From positions 1 through 64,000 of the forward strand of contig NZ_CABGGS010000043.1 in assembly GCF_902158555.1 (NCBI RefSeq): a stretch of DNA of 64,000 bases, given 5' to 3'. Below the pieces are notes generated by a model. The model was not told the DNA's origin and made no database searches. It worked only from the letters and a program-made list of their open reading frames with translations. The position numbers and the translations under genes were made by a program. Origin of the DNA: Klebsiella spallanzanii. Its GTDB lineage: Bacteria; Pseudomonadota; Gammaproteobacteria; Enterobacterales; Enterobacteriaceae. Position 1 is the stretch's first letter; each line of letters opens with the position of its first letter. Shown here in pieces: positions 20,601 to 29,886 of this stretch.

Positions 20601-22158
20601 GGTCGATAGGCGGGTTGGTGACCTGCGCGAACTGCTGACGGAAGTAATCGTAAATGATACGCGGCTGGCTGGAGAGTACGGCAAATGGGGTGTCGTCGCC
20701 CATTGAACCGACTGCTTCCTGGCCATTTTCACCGAGCACGCGCAGGACGGAATCCAGCTCTTCCGCGCTGTAGTTAAACTGTTTCTGGTAGCTGGCAAGG
20801 GTATCATCATCCAGCTGGCGGCTACCGACGTCTTCATCCGGCAGTTCTTCGAACGGCACCAGGCGACGGACGTTTTTCGCCATCCACTCTTTATACGGGT
20901 GACGGCTTTTCAGATCGTTGTCGGTTTCTGCGGAGTGCAGAATACGCCCCTCACGGGTATCGATAACCATCAGCTCGCCGGGACCGACACGACCTTTTTC
21001 GACCACTTCATCTGGCTGGTAATCCCAGATACCGACTTCAGAAGCGCAGGTGATAAGCTTGTCTTTAGTGATGACGTAGCGTGCCGGACGCAGACCGTTA
21101 CGGTCGAGGTTACAGGCGGCGAAACGACCGTCGGACATGACGATGCCCGCAGGGCCGTCCCACGGCTCCATGTGCATGGAGTTAAAGTCAAAGAACGCGC
21201 GCAGCTCTGGATCCATATCCGGGTTGTTCTGCCAGGCCGGTGGAACCAGCAGACGCATGGCGCGAATAATATCCATCCCGCCCGCCAGCAGCAGCTCAAG
21301 CATGTTATCCATCGAGCTGGAATCAGAACCGGTTTCATTAACGAACGGCGCGGCGTCGTGAAGATCCGGGATCAGCGGCGTCTGGAACTTATAGGTACGG
21401 GCGCGGGCCCACTGGCGGTTGCCGGTGATGGTGTTGATTTCACCGTTGTGCGCCAGATAACGGAACGGCTGCGCCAGCGGCCAGCGCGGCACGGTGTTGG
21501 TGGAAAAGCGCTGGTGGAACAGGCAGATTGCCGACTCCAGGCGCAGATCCGCGAGGTCCAGGTAGAAGCGCGGCAAATCCGCCGGCATACACAGACCCTT
21601 ATAAATGTTGACCAGGTTCGACAGGCTGCATACGTAGAAATCTTTATCTTCCTGCAGACGTTTTTCGATACGACGACGCGCGATGAATAAACGGCGTTCC
21701 ATATCGCGTGGACGCCAGCCGGCCGGGGCGTTAACAAAGATTTGTTCAATACGGGGCAGCGAGGAGAGGGCGATTTCACCAAGAACGCCTTCATTGGTCG
21801 GCACTTCACGCCAGCCAACAATAGACAGCGTTTCACGTTGAAGTTCTTCTTCGACGATGCGGCGCGCCGCTTTGGCCAGTTCAGGATCCTTATTAAGGAA
21901 CAGCATCCCAACGGCGTAATTTTTGGCTAAACGCCAGCCGCGCTCTTCCGCAACAATTCGGAAGAAACGATCGGGTTTTTGTAGCAGCAAGCCACAACCG
22001 TCGCCGGTTTTTCCATCGGCAAGAATTGCGCCGCGGTGCTGCATTCGGGCCAGTGCGTGTATAGCGGTTCGCACTACCTTGTGGCTAGGTTCGCCTTCTA
22101 TGTGGGCGATCAGGCCGAAACCACAGTTATCCCTCTCAAGGGATTTATCGTACAACAT
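17698..22158 (-). CDS. gltB: Glutamate synthase (NADPH) large subunit
   Basis: A 1486-residue enzyme that makes two glutamates from glutamine and 2-oxoglutarate, the second step of low-ammonium assimilation. Eleven residues ([11 protein letters not shown]) precede Cys12, the N-terminal nucleophile of the glutaminase domain exposed by propeptide cleavage. The central and FMN-binding synthase domains follow, with the [3Fe-4S] cysteine cluster in [15 protein letters not shown] near residue 1100, and the C-terminal beta-helix domain near 1250-1480. Length matches E. coli exactly. Expression is likely driven from the long upstream region that contains a CRP site. Confidence 0.98.
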   Translation of the reverse strand: MLYDKSLERDNCGFGLIAHIEGEPSHKVVRTAIHALARMQHRGAILADGKTGDGCGLLLQKPDRFFRIVAEERGWRLAKNYAVGMLFLNKDPELAKAARRIVEEELQRETLSIVGWREVPTNEGVLGEIALSSLPRIEQIFVNAPAGWRPRDMERRLFIARRRIEKRLQEDKDFYVCSLSNLVNIYKGLCMPADLPRFYLDLADLRLESAICLFHQRFSTNTVPRWPLAQPFRYLAHNGEINTITGNRQWARARTYKFQTPLIPDLHDAAPFVNETGSDSSSMDNMLELLLAGGMDIIRAMRLLVPPAWQNNPDMDPELRAFFDFNSMHMEPWDGPAGIVMSDGRFAACNLDRNGLRPARYVITKDKLITCASEVGIWDYQPDEVVEKGRVGPGELMVIDTREGRILHSAETDNDLKSRHPYKEWMAKNVRRLVPFEELPDEDVGSRQLDDDTLASYQKQFNYSAEELDSVLRVLGENGQEAVGSMGDDTPFAVLSSQPRIIYDYFRQQFAQVTNPPIDPLREAHVMSLATSIGREMNVFCEAEGQAHRLSFKSPILLYSDFKQLTTMEEEHYRADVLDITFDATETTLAETVKALCDKAEQMVRNGTVLLVLSDRNIAKNRLPVPAPMAVGAIQTRLVDKSLRCDANIIVETASARDPHHFAVLLGFGATAIYPYLAYETLAKLVDNKAIDKEYRTVMLNYRNGINKGLYKIMSKMGISTIASYRCSKLFEAVGLHRDVSDLCFQGVISRIGGASFDDFQQDLLNLSKRAWLARKPLDQGGLLKYVHGGEYHAYNPDVVRTLQQAVQSGEYSDYQQYAKLVNERPAATLRDLLAVTPDGTTVSLDDVEPASELFKRFDTAAMSIGALSPEAHEALAEAMNSIGGNSNSGEGGEDPARYGTNKVSRIKQVASGRFGVTPAYLVNADVIQIKVAQGAKPGEGGQLPGDKVTPYIAKLRYSVPGVTLISPPPHHDIYSIEDLAQLIFDLKQVNPKAMISVKLVSEPGVGTIATGVAKAYADLITIAGYDGGTGASPLSSVKYAGCPWELGLVETQQALVANGLRHKIRLQVDGGLKTGLDIIKAAILGAESFGFGTGPMVALGCKYLRICHLNNCATGVATQDDKLRKNHYHGLPFKVTNYFEFIARETRELMAQLGVKRLVDLIGRTDLLKELDGFTAKQQKLDLGKLLETAEPHPGKALYCTENNPPFDNGVLNAQLLQQAKPFVDSKQSKTFWFDIRNTDRSVGASLSGYIAQTHGDQGLAADPITAHFSGTAGQSFGVWNAGGVELHLTGDANDYVGKGMAGGLLAIRPPVGSAFRSHEASIIGNTCLYGATGGRLYAAGRAGERFAVRNSGAITVVEGIGDNGCEYMTGGIVCVLGKTGVNFGAGMTGGFGYVLDEDGDFRKRVNPELVEVLDVDSLAIHEEHLRGLITEHVQLTGSQRGEEILANWPAFSAKFALVKPKSSDVKALLGHRSRSAAELRVQAQ

Positions 22159-22831
22159 ATCAGTGAACCTCCCCAGGCTCTACGGGACACCCTCCGATAC
22201 CGATTGCGCACGGGCACAGAAAGAGCATGGCGACGGGGTTTACACCTCGCATTCGCCCTCTTTAAATCCTTTTCGCATCGGTACACAAGTTTGAGGACTT
22301 GCTGTTAAGAGGGAATCTCAATTACTGCATAAATATGATGAGCAGAGCGCTCATCCAGAAAGCTTCCAGCGGATTCCCAACTTATCGGGAATCCACACAT
22401 ACGTCAAATGGCAATCTTATTTATACAAAAATGTGCTATACAACGTTTAATTTTATGATTTTTAAGAAAATAATCGCATTTTAAATGCTGCTGAAACGTA
22501 CCCGTCGACATAATTGAGTGTGATCTGTCTCACTATATCGATGGCACGACATTATCGTTCTGTGCTGAATTGTTTTTTTATTGCGGTTTATTAAACTGCT
22601 TTTTGTGTGATTTTTGGTATTTAACACTGTTTTATGTCCCGGTAAAGATTATGGCAAACCAGAGACTATATATAAGGAAAACTCATTACCATGAAGATGA
22701 ATTAAATTGCAGTTATCTTGAGTGTTTATGCAATGAGGTAAGCGGCCGCGTTGACGATTGATCCAGGTCATCGCCGTCGGTGGCTAAAAATGGCAGGCTT
22801 GGCCCCTTTCTTAAGGCCGGTCTATCAGATT
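22159..22831. promoter_or_regulatory. Regulatory region between divergent gltB and yhcC
   Basis: About 670 bases with no supported gene. For gltB (minus strand) a candidate promoter is TTGTAT (22443-22438), 18 bp, TAAGAT (22419-22414). A perfect 8-bp inverted repeat (GGATTCCC at 22371-22378 and GGGAATCC at 22387-22394) lies between this promoter and gltB. The yhcC-proximal half is AT-rich. In E. coli the equivalent region binds Lrp, IHF, CRP and ArgR; only the CRP site is obvious here. Confidence 0.6.
22519..22534. promoter_or_regulatory. CRP-binding site upstream of gltB
   Basis: TGTGA TCTGTC TCACT matches the CRP consensus TGTGA-N6-TCACA at nine of ten positions. It lies about 75 bases upstream of the candidate gltB -35. 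Control of gltBDF by CRP is established in E. coli. Confidence 0.75.
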
Positions 22832-23761
22832 ATGCAGTTACAAAAATTAGTCAATATGTTTGGTGGGGATCTTGCGCGTCGCTATGGCGAAAAGGTTCAT
22901 AAACTGACGCTGCATGGTGGATTTAGTTGCCCAAATCGCGATGGTACCCTTGGTCGCGGCGGCTGCACGTTCTGTAACGTTGCCTCTTTTGCCGATGAGG
23001 AGCAGCAGCATCGCTCAATTGCCGAACAGCTGGCTCATCAGGCTCAACGGGTAAACCGCGCTAAGCGCTATCTGGCCTATTTCCAGGCTTATACCAGCAC
23101 TTTTGCTGAGGTACAGGTGCTGCGTTCTATGTATCAGCAGGCAGTAAGCCAGGCCAGCATCGTCGGGCTATGTGTGGGGACTCGCCCGGACTGCGTACCC
23201 GAAGCGGTACTGGATCTGCTTAGCGAATATCGGGAACAGGGTTATGAAGTGTGGCTAGAGCTTGGTCTGCAAACCGCCCACGATAAAACGCTGCACCGGA
23301 TTAATCGCGGCCACGATTTTGCCTGCTATCAGCGTACTACCCGCCAGGCGCGTGAGCGCGGTCTTAAAGTCTGTAGCCATCTTATTGTCGGCCTGCCGGG
23401 TGAAGGGCAGAGCGCATGTCTGGAGACGCTAAAACAGGTGGTTGAGACCGGTGTAGACGGCATCAAGCTGCACCCACTTCATATTGTGAAGGGCAGCATC
23501 ATGGCAAAGGCGTGGCAGGCCGGTCGGTTGAACGGTATTGAACTGGAAGACTACACGGTGACCGCAGGTGAGATGATTCGGCATACGCCGCCAGAGGTGA
23601 TTTATCACCGTATTTCCGCCAGCGCCCGTCGCCCAACGCTGCTCGCGCCACTGTGGTGTGAGAACCGCTGGACCGGAATGGTTGAGCTGGATAAGTACCT
23701 CAACGAGCGCGGCGTCCAGGGCTCGGCGCTGGGACAGCCATGGGTCCCTCCGATTGCCTGA
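22832..23761 (+). CDS. yhcC: YhcC, radical SAM protein of unknown substrate
   Basis: A 309-residue protein starting MQLQKLVNMFGG. The frame is open 27 codons upstream but the family starts here. The radical SAM iron-sulfur motif is seen as C-x11-C-x2-C in SCPNRDGTLGRGGCTFCN, an Elp3-like spacing. LCVGTRPDC and LELGLQT are typical of this subfamily. The reaction is unknown; tRNA or rRNA modification is a common guess from the fold. It stands alone between gltB and arcB with a 92-base gap before arcB. Confidence 0.93.
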   Translation: MQLQKLVNMFGGDLARRYGEKVHKLTLHGGFSCPNRDGTLGRGGCTFCNVASFADEEQQHRSIAEQLAHQAQRVNRAKRYLAYFQAYTSTFAEVQVLRSMYQQAVSQASIVGLCVGTRPDCVPEAVLDLLSEYREQGYEVWLELGLQTAHDKTLHRINRGHDFACYQRTTRQARERGLKVCSHLIVGLPGEGQSACLETLKQVVETGVDGIKLHPLHIVKGSIMAKAWQAGRLNGIELEDYTVTAGEMIRHTPPEVIYHRISASARRPTLLAPLWCENRWTGMVELDKYLNERGVQGSALGQPWVPPIA

Positions 23762-23853
23762 AGTATGAAGGGTCTCCGCATTTTTTGCACAACTTACAGC
23801 GTCTTGCTCAGAATTGGGTATTATTGTGCGGAGTTGTCGCTAAGGAATCCCTC

Positions 23854-26193
23854 ATGAAGCAAATTCGTATGCTGGCGCAGTACTATGTTGACCTGATGAT
23901 GAAGCTGGGTCTGGTGCGCTTTTCAATGCTGCTGGCTCTTGCGCTGGTGGTACTGGCGATAGTCGTGCAGATGGCCGTTACCATGGTATTGCATGGTCAA
24001 GTGGAAAGTATTGATGTTATCCGCTCTATCTTCTTTGGTTTGCTGATTACTCCGTGGGCGGTCTATTTCCTCTCGGTGGTGGTTGAGCAACTGGAAGAGT
24101 CCCGGCAGCGCCTTTCGCGACTGGTAGAGAAGCTGGAGGAGATGCGCGAACGCGATCTCAAGCTCAATGTACAGCTTAAGGACAATATCGCTCAGCTCAA
24201 TCAGGAGATCGGCGAGCGTGAAAAGGCTGAAGCGGAACGTGAAACGACGCTTGAGCAGTTGAAAATTGAGATGAAGGAGCGTGAAGAAACGCAAATTCAG
24301 CTTGAACAGCAATCCTCCTTCCTTCGTTCCTTCCTTGATGCTTCACCAGACCTGGTTTTCTATCGTAATGAAGATAAAGAGTTTTCTGGTTGTAACCGCG
24401 CCATGGAACTGCTGACAGGTAAAAGCGAAAAACAGCTCATCCACCTGAAGCCGCAGGATGTTTACAGTGAAGAGGTCGCGGAGAAGGTGCTGGAGACGGA
24501 TGAGAAAGTTTTCCGTCACAACGTGTCTCTGACCTACGAGCAGTGGCTGGATTATCCGGACGGGCGTAAGGCCTGCTTTGAAATCCGCAAAGTGCCTTAT
24601 TATGACCGCGTGGGTAAGCGACGTGGGCTGATGGGTTTTGGCCGCGATATTACCGAGCGTAAGCGCTATCAGGACGCGCTGGAACGCGCTAGTCGCGATA
24701 AGACCACCTTTATCTCAACGATCAGCCACGAACTGCGTACGCCGCTTAATGGCATTGTTGGTCTCAGCCGGATCCTGTTGGATACCGACCTGACCGACGA
24801 GCAGGAAAAATATCTGAAAACCATCCATGTCTCAGCGGTGACGCTGGGTAATATCTTCAACGATATTATTGAGATGGATAAAATGGAACGACGTAAAATC
24901 CAACTGGATAACCAGCCTGTTGATTTCACCGGCTTCCTCGCCGACCTGGAAAACCTCTCTGGCCTGCAGGCCCAGCAGAAAGGATTGCATTTCGTATTGG
25001 ATCCCTCGCTACCGCTACCGCATAAAGTGATCACCGACGGCACGCGCCTGCGCCAGATTTTGTGGAATCTTATCGGCAATGCCGTGAAGTTTACCTCGCA
25101 GGGCGGGAACGTGAACGTTCGCGTGCGCTATGACGAAGGCGATATCCTGCACTTCGAAGTGGAAGACTCCGGTATCGGTATTCCTGAAGCGGAGCAAGAC
25201 AAAATATTCGCCATGTATTACCAGGTTAAAGATAGTCATGGCGGTAAACCGGCTACCGGGACCGGTATTGGCCTCGCCGTATCGCGCCGTCTGGCTCGTA
25301 ATATGGGCGGTGATATTTGCGTTTCCAGTCAGCCGGGTAAGGGGGCGACCTTTACTCTCACTGTACATGCGCCAGCCGTTGCGGAAGAAGTGGAGGACAC
25401 TCTGGCTGAGGATGATATGCCATTACCTGCGCTGAATGTGCTGCTGGTGGAAGATATTGAACTCAACGTGATTGTGGCGCGGTCGGTGCTGGAAAAATTG
25501 GGTAACAGCGTGGATGTCGCGATGACTGGTAAAGCCGCGCTGGAGATGTTTGAGCCTGGCGAGTACGACCTGGTGCTGCTGGATATTCAATTACCTGATA
25601 TGACGGGCCTGGATATCTCTCGTCAGCTAAAACAGAATTTTGCTGCTGACGAACTTCCGCCGCTGGTGGCGCTAACCGCTAACGTACTCAAGAACAAGAA
25701 AGAGTATCTGGATGCTGGAATGGACGATGTTTTGAGTAAACCATTATCGGTTCCAGCATTAACCGCCATCATCAAAAAATTCTGGGATTCACCCGAAGAA
25801 GAGGAGAGCGATATGCCATCTGTTGATGTCAGTAAATCGGCTTCTGTGCTGGATGTTCCAATGCTTGAGCAGTATATCGAACTGGTGGGGCCGAAGCTGA
25901 TTAATGACGGTCTGGCGGTGTTTGAGAGGATGATGCCCGGCTATCTGTCGGTTCTGGAATCCAACCTCACCGCGCGCGACCAGAAAGGGATTGTCGACGA
26001 AGGACATAAGATTAAGGGAGCTGCGGGCTCAATCGGTTTGCGCCACATCCAACAGCTCGGACAACAGATTCAGTCGCCGGATTTGCCAGCGTGGTCAGAT
26101 AACGTTGCAGAGTGGGTTGAAGAGATGAAGTCCGAGTGGCAAAACGACGTAGCGGTGCTGAAAGCGTGGGTAGCAGCGGCGGATAAAAAATGA
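23854..26193 (+). CDS. arcB: Aerobic respiration control sensor kinase ArcB
   Basis: A 779-residue hybrid histidine kinase that phosphorylates ArcA when quinones are reduced. Two membrane helices (about 23-47 and 58-77) are followed by a coiled-coil linker, a PAS domain (about 150-270), the H box with H292 (STISHELRTP), an ATPase domain, a receiver with D577 (VLLDIQLPD), and an HPt domain with H718 (DEGHKIKG). Codon positions were computed from the DNA; E. coli has 292, 576, 717. The start MKQIRMLAQYY is chosen by family; the frame opens 38 codons earlier inside yhcC. The last codons overlap the terminator of ArcZ on the other strand. Confidence 0.97.
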   Translation: MKQIRMLAQYYVDLMMKLGLVRFSMLLALALVVLAIVVQMAVTMVLHGQVESIDVIRSIFFGLLITPWAVYFLSVVVEQLEESRQRLSRLVEKLEEMRERDLKLNVQLKDNIAQLNQEIGEREKAEAERETTLEQLKIEMKEREETQIQLEQQSSFLRSFLDASPDLVFYRNEDKEFSGCNRAMELLTGKSEKQLIHLKPQDVYSEEVAEKVLETDEKVFRHNVSLTYEQWLDYPDGRKACFEIRKVPYYDRVGKRRGLMGFGRDITERKRYQDALERASRDKTTFISTISHELRTPLNGIVGLSRILLDTDLTDEQEKYLKTIHVSAVTLGNIFNDIIEMDKMERRKIQLDNQPVDFTGFLADLENLSGLQAQQKGLHFVLDPSLPLPHKVITDGTRLRQILWNLIGNAVKFTSQGGNVNVRVRYDEGDILHFEVEDSGIGIPEAEQDKIFAMYYQVKDSHGGKPATGTGIGLAVSRRLARNMGGDICVSSQPGKGATFTLTVHAPAVAEEVEDTLAEDDMPLPALNVLLVEDIELNVIVARSVLEKLGNSVDVAMTGKAALEMFEPGEYDLVLLDIQLPDMTGLDISRQLKQNFAADELPPLVALTANVLKNKKEYLDAGMDDVLSKPLSVPALTAIIKKFWDSPEEEESDMPSVDVSKSASVLDVPMLEQYIELVGPKLINDGLAVFERMMPGYLSVLESNLTARDQKGIVDEGHKIKGAAGSIGLRHIQQLGQQIQSPDLPAWSDNVAEWVEEMKSEWQNDVAVLKAWVAAADKK

Positions 26194-26292
26194 CCCCGGA
26201 TAGACCGGGGTGCGCGAATACTGCGCCAACACCAGGGAACTGGTTGTTGTGCCAGAATCATTTTAGTGATTTTTTAACGCGGCGCAACCTGA
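26185..26292 (-). ncRNA. arcZ: ArcZ (RyhA/SraH) Hfq-dependent small RNA
   Basis: Read on the minus strand, the segment after about 26240 matches the processed 3' part of E. coli ArcZ: CCCTGGTGTTGGCGCAG, then TATTCGCGC, then the terminator stem ACCCCGG/CCGGGGT (26211-26193) and six T (26190-26185). The 5' part differs from E. coli, so the 5' end near 26292 is an estimate. ArcZ activates rpoS and represses many mRNAs, and in E. coli it is repressed by ArcA and feeds back on arcB. Its terminator is antisense to the last codons of arcB. Confidence 0.9.
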
Positions 26293-26427
26293 GGATTTGG
26301 TTTGCTCGCTCATTAAGATAGCAAACCTTAAATAATTTGTTACGTGAATCAGTAAAATATGTGAAGCATAGCGAGTAAATCAAAATTTTTTACTGGTTTC
26401 ATAGACTTGTACTAAGGGGCTGATGTG

Positions 26428-27081
26428 ATGAAGAGAATTGGTGTGGTGCTGAGCGGTTGCGGTGTTTATGACGGTAGCGAAATTCATGAGGCGGTCATAA
26501 CCTTACTGGCGATAGCTCGCAGCGGTGCTCAGGCCATCTGTTTCGCGCCTGATAAAGTACAAACCGATGTTATCAATCATTTGACTGGTGAAGCGCAGGC
26601 TGAAAGCCGCAATGTGTTAGTTGAAGCGGCACGTATTGCCCGTGGGCAGATTCAGCCCCTGGCTAGCGCCCGAGCGGATGAGTTGGATGCGCTGATCGTG
26701 CCTGGCGGATTTGGGGCGGCGAAAAACCTCAGCAGCTTTGCCTCGCAGGGCAGCGAATGCGAGGTCGATAGCAACCTCAAGTCGCTGGCGCTGGCGATGC
26801 ATCAAGCCGGTAAGCCGCTAGGCTTTATCTGTATCGCTCCGGCGTTATTACCCAAAATTTTTGCCATTCCGCTGCGGATAACTATCGGGACTGACCTTGA
26901 TACCGCCGAGGCAGTAGAAGACATGGGCGCTGAGCATGTGCCTTGCCCGGTCGATGATATTGTGGTTGATGAAGACAACAAAGTGGTAACAACACCCGCC
27001 TATATGTTGGCACAGAATATTGCTGAAGCGGCAAGCGGCATTGAAAAACTGGTTGCCCGCGTGCTGGTTCTGACGGCATGA
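26428..27081 (+). CDS. elbB: ElbB, DJ-1/PfpI-like glyoxalase (isoprenoid biosynthesis protein)
   Basis: A 217-residue class I amidotransferase-like protein. ATG 26428 is used, with AAGGGG 8 bases upstream; an in-frame GTG is one codon earlier. The nucleophile elbow is ICIAPALLP near residue 137, and [11 protein letters not shown] holds the family glycine motif. In E. coli it has weak glyoxalase activity and was linked genetically to lycopene yield; its real role is unsettled. Its stop overlaps the mtgA start as ATGA. Confidence 0.94.
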   Translation: MKRIGVVLSGCGVYDGSEIHEAVITLLAIARSGAQAICFAPDKVQTDVINHLTGEAQAESRNVLVEAARIARGQIQPLASARADELDALIVPGGFGAAKNLSSFASQGSECEVDSNLKSLALAMHQAGKPLGFICIAPALLPKIFAIPLRITIGTDLDTAEAVEDMGAEHVPCPVDDIVVDEDNKVVTTPAYMLAQNIAEAASGIEKLVARVLVLTA

Positions 27082-27803
27082 AATACCGCTTTTCACCGCT
27101 GCGGATGATGAAGCGCTTTTTGTTGCGGCTGCTGTTAGCCTGCGTGGTGATATGGGGTGGCGGAATTGCGCTTTTTAGTATTCTGCCGGTGCCTTTTTCA
27201 GCCGTTATGCTGGAGCGCCAGGTCGGGGCATGGGGATCGGGAAATTTTCATTATATTGCCCACTCTGATTGGGTGGGGATGGATGAAATTTCTCCCTGGA
27301 TGGGGCTGGCGGTCATAGCAGCAGAAGATCAAAAATTCCCGGAGCACTGGGGATTTGACGTTTCAGCTATTGAGAAAGCGCTGGCGCATAATGAACGCAA
27401 TGAGAACCGGATCCGTGGGGCGTCAACCCTGTCGCAACAGACGGCCAAAAACCTGTTCCTGTGGGATGGCCGCAGTTGGCTGAGAAAAGGGCTGGAGGCG
27501 GGGCTGACCGTCGGTATTGAGACGGTGTGGAGCAAAAAACGTATTCTCACGGTCTATCTGAATATCGCTGAGTTTGGCGACGGAACCTTTGGTGTCGAAG
27601 CCGCATCACAGCGCTATTTTCATAAGCCAGCCAGTAAGCTGACGGCTTCCGAAGCGGCGCTGCTCGCTGCGGTTTTGCCTAATCCGATTCGCTTTCGCGC
27701 CGATGCGCCGTCAGGGTATGTCCGCAGTCGCCAGGCATGGATCCTGCGCCAGATGCGCCAACTGGGTGGGGAAGGGTTTATGCGGGGGAATAAGCTATAT
27801 TGA
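27078..27803 (+). CDS. mtgA: Monofunctional peptidoglycan glycosyltransferase MtgA
   Basis: A 241-residue family 51 glycosyltransferase that polymerises lipid II. One N-terminal membrane helix (about 12-35) is present. The catalytic Glu is E83 in [14 protein letters not shown], with [17 protein letters not shown] and a second conserved Glu region in [13 protein letters not shown]. It overlaps elbB by 4 bases. In K-12 yrbL follows; here a REP-like palindrome and then ptsO on the other strand follow directly. Confidence 0.96.
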   Translation: MKYRFSPLRMMKRFLLRLLLACVVIWGGGIALFSILPVPFSAVMLERQVGAWGSGNFHYIAHSDWVGMDEISPWMGLAVIAAEDQKFPEHWGFDVSAIEKALAHNERNENRIRGASTLSQQTAKNLFLWDGRSWLRKGLEAGLTVGIETVWSKKRILTVYLNIAEFGDGTFGVEAASQRYFHKPASKLTASEAALLAAVLPNPIRFRADAPSGYVRSRQAWILRQMRQLGGEGFMRGNKLY

Positions 27804-27815
27804 GGTAAATTTTAA

Positions 27816-27843
27816 TCCCGGTAAGCGTAGCGCCTGGCCGGGA
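27816..27843. repeat. REP-like palindrome between mtgA and ptsO
   Basis: CCCGG and GCGTAGCGCCTGGCCGGG form an imperfect palindrome with the AAGCG-AGCGCC core also seen at 60498-60527. It sits in the 49-base gap between convergent genes and may protect both 3' ends. Confidence 0.6.
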
Positions 27844-27852
27844 AAAAGTTCT

Positions 27853-28125
27853 CTAATCCTCGTCAAACCCGGCGTTGAACAACGCAATAACCGCGGCCAG
27901 CGCCTCAACTTCTTGCGGACCGTTGGCTTCAATCTCAATTTGACGTCCTTTCGCTGAGTCGAGCATCAGCAGGGCAATCACGCTATTGGCTTCAGCCTCA
28001 GTACCCTCATCATTACGCAGCAGCACTTCAGCATCATAGTTCTGCATTAACTCAAACAGCTTCATCGCCGGGCGAGCGTGCATGCCCAGCTTATTGGTGA
28101 TCTCAACGGTTTGCTTAACGGTCAT
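27853..28125 (-). CDS. ptsO: Phosphocarrier protein NPr of the nitrogen PTS
   Basis: A 90-residue HPr-like protein (also called npr). Phosphate is carried on H16 in [12 protein letters not shown]; the second conserved site is in the SVIALLML region near residue 46. It relays phosphate from PtsP to PtsN. It is the last gene of the minus-strand rpoN operon and overlaps rapZ by 4 bases. Confidence 0.96.
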   Translation of the reverse strand: MTVKQTVEITNKLGMHARPAMKLFELMQNYDAEVLLRNDEGTEAEANSVIALLMLDSAKGRQIEIEANGPQEVEALAAVIALFNAGFDED

Positions 28126-28976
28126 GATTTGCGTTTTTCCAGCGTCCGATGACGAGACTGCACGTTCTTACCGCGCGAGCGGAAGTAGTCAGCCAGCTGT
28201 TCGGCGACGTAAACCGAACGGTGTTTACCGCCGGTACAACCAATGGCCACCGTCAGATAGCTGCGGTTATTGGTTTCCAGCATAGGTAACCATAGCTCAA
28301 GATAGCTGCGGGTCTGGTAGATAAAATTGTGAACTTCAGTATGCCGGTCGAGGAAGGCGGCGACGGGCTTATCCAGGCCGGTCATCGGGCGCAGCTTTGG
28401 ATCCCAGTGCGGGTTCGGCAGGAAGCGAACGTCGAAGACGTAGTCGGCGTCAATAGGGATACCGTGCTTAAAGCCAAAGGATTCAAAAACCATCGTCAGT
28501 TCACGTTCCCGTTTGCCTAACAAACGAGTGCGTAGCATTTCTGCCAGCTCATGCACCGACATTTCGGAAGTATCGACAATCAGATCGGCGCGGGAACGCA
28601 GAGGTTCCAGCAGGTCACTTTCTTCATCGATAGCACTTTCCAGCGACAGGTTTTTGCTTGATAGCGGATGTAAACGACGCGTGTCGCTGTAGCGGCGAAT
28701 AAGCGTGTTACGATCGGCATCCAGAAACAGCAGTTGAGGCGAAAATTCAGTGGGCAGATTTTTCATTGCCTGCTCAAAGATTTCCGGTGACTCAGGCATA
28801 TTACGCACGTCAATGCTGACGGCAGCCGAGATGTTTCTATCGGCAAGGGAGCGCGCCAGCTCTGGCAGCAGGACAACCGGCAGGTTGTCCACGCAGTAGA
28901 AACCCATATCTTCCAGCGCTCGCAGGGCGACGGATTTCCCAGACCCTGAACGGCCGCTGACGATCATCAGTACCAT
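28122..28976 (-). CDS. rapZ: RNase adapter protein RapZ
   Basis: A 284-residue protein with an N-terminal P-loop ([12 protein letters not shown], residues 7-18) and a C-terminal RNA-binding domain with the conserved [10 protein letters not shown]. It hands the sRNA GlmZ to RNase E and so sets glmS expression in response to glucosamine-6-phosphate. The length equals E. coli. The basic C-terminal tail (about residues 268-284) is intact. It overlaps ptsO by 4 bases. Confidence 0.97.
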   Translation of the reverse strand: MVLMIVSGRSGSGKSVALRALEDMGFYCVDNLPVVLLPELARSLADRNISAAVSIDVRNMPESPEIFEQAMKNLPTEFSPQLLFLDADRNTLIRRYSDTRRLHPLSSKNLSLESAIDEESDLLEPLRSRADLIVDTSEMSVHELAEMLRTRLLGKRERELTMVFESFGFKHGIPIDADYVFDVRFLPNPHWDPKLRPMTGLDKPVAAFLDRHTEVHNFIYQTRSYLELWLPMLETNNRSYLTVAIGCTGGKHRSVYVAEQLADYFRSRGKNVQSRHRTLEKRKS

Positions 28977-29021
28977 GTACCGTTTCTCCTCAGTACGATA
29001 AAGAGTAAGGTGCGACTTCCG

Positions 29022-29510
29022 TTATGCCTCATCGTTGCTTCCTGATTCAGTGATGATTTCATATAGCTCTTCATCACTTTGTGCAGCGCGCAGGCGACGG
29101 CAAATGGTTTTATCCGCCAGACGTTTCGCGACCAGCGACAGCGTATGCAAATGCGTTTTTGTTTGATCGGCTGGAACGAGGAGGGCAAACAGAAGATCGA
29201 CGGGTTGATTGTCGATGGCGTCGAAAGCGATCGGCGTTTCCAGCTGGACAAAAACGCCAACGGCTCGCAGCGTATCCTCTTCGAGTTTTCCGTGCGGAAT
29301 AGCAATGCCGTTACCAATCCCGGTGCTGCCCATTTTCTCTCGTGTGAGGATTGCCTCGAACACGATCTGAGGCGGCAAGCCTAGCTGTTTTGCTGCCAGT
29401 TCGCTGATGATTTCCAGCGCGCGTTTCTTGCTCTGGCAGTGAACCTGGCTACGGGTACATTCCTGGTTAAGAACATTGCTCAGTTGTAGAGCCGAATCGT
29501 TATTTATCAT
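29022..29510 (-). CDS. ptsN: Nitrogen-regulatory PTS protein EIIA-Ntr
   Basis: A 162-residue EIIA protein. The phosphorylated residue is H73 in GIAIPHGKLEED. The dephospho form controls TrkA and KdpD and so potassium uptake in E. coli. MINND at 29510 is taken as start because it matches the family; the frame is open nine codons earlier, into the 3' side of the hpf-ptsN hairpin. It lies between hpf and rapZ in the rpoN operon. Confidence 0.96.
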   Translation of the reverse strand: MINNDSALQLSNVLNQECTRSQVHCQSKKRALEIISELAAKQLGLPPQIVFEAILTREKMGSTGIGNGIAIPHGKLEEDTLRAVGVFVQLETPIAFDAIDNQPVDLLFALLVPADQTKTHLHTLSLVAKRLADKTICRRLRAAQSDEELYEIITESGSNDEA

Positions 29511-29532
29511 AATTTCACCTGAGCTCTCCCTC

Positions 29533-29556
29533 GCCAACCGCTTGTTAGCGGTTGGC
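29533..29556. other. Perfect intercistronic hairpin between hpf and ptsN
   Basis: GCCAACCGCT at 29533-29542 and AGCGGTTGGC at 29547-29556 form a 10-bp stem with a 4-base loop, 23 bases upstream of the ptsN start on the transcribed (minus) strand. There is no T-run, so it is more likely a processing or stability element than a terminator (inference). Confidence 0.7.
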
Positions 29557-29576
29557 GTAGGCTATTGCCCGGACAA

Positions 29577-29864
29577 TTAGTGTTGTTTTAGTTTATCTTT
29601 ATGCTTTGTTAACTGTCTTGCCAGCTTATCGATAAGACCATCGATAGCGGCATACATATCCTGCCCTTCCGCGCTGGCATGGATTTCGCCACCGTTGACA
29701 TGCAGATTGGCGTCCGCAATTTGCGTCACCTTCTCTACTTTTAACACAATGTAGACCTGGTTGATCCTGTCGAAAAACTGCTCCAGTTTGCTGAATTTCG
29801 CATTGACGAAATCGCGCATGGCGGGGGTTATTTCGACGTTGTGTCCTGTAATGTTGAGCTGCAT
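29577..29864 (-). CDS. hpf: Ribosome hibernation promoting factor HPF
   Basis: A 95-residue short-form HPF that, with RMF, holds 100S ribosome dimers in stationary phase. The whole family fold is present from MQLNITGHNVEIT to the basic end KHKDKLKQH. It follows rpoN after 22 bases and is co-transcribed with it. Confidence 0.96.
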   Translation of the reverse strand: MQLNITGHNVEITPAMRDFVNAKFSKLEQFFDRINQVYIVLKVEKVTQIADANLHVNGGEIHASAEGQDMYAAIDGLIDKLARQLTKHKDKLKQH

Positions 29865-29886
29865 AGTGTCTTCCTTATCGGTTGGG

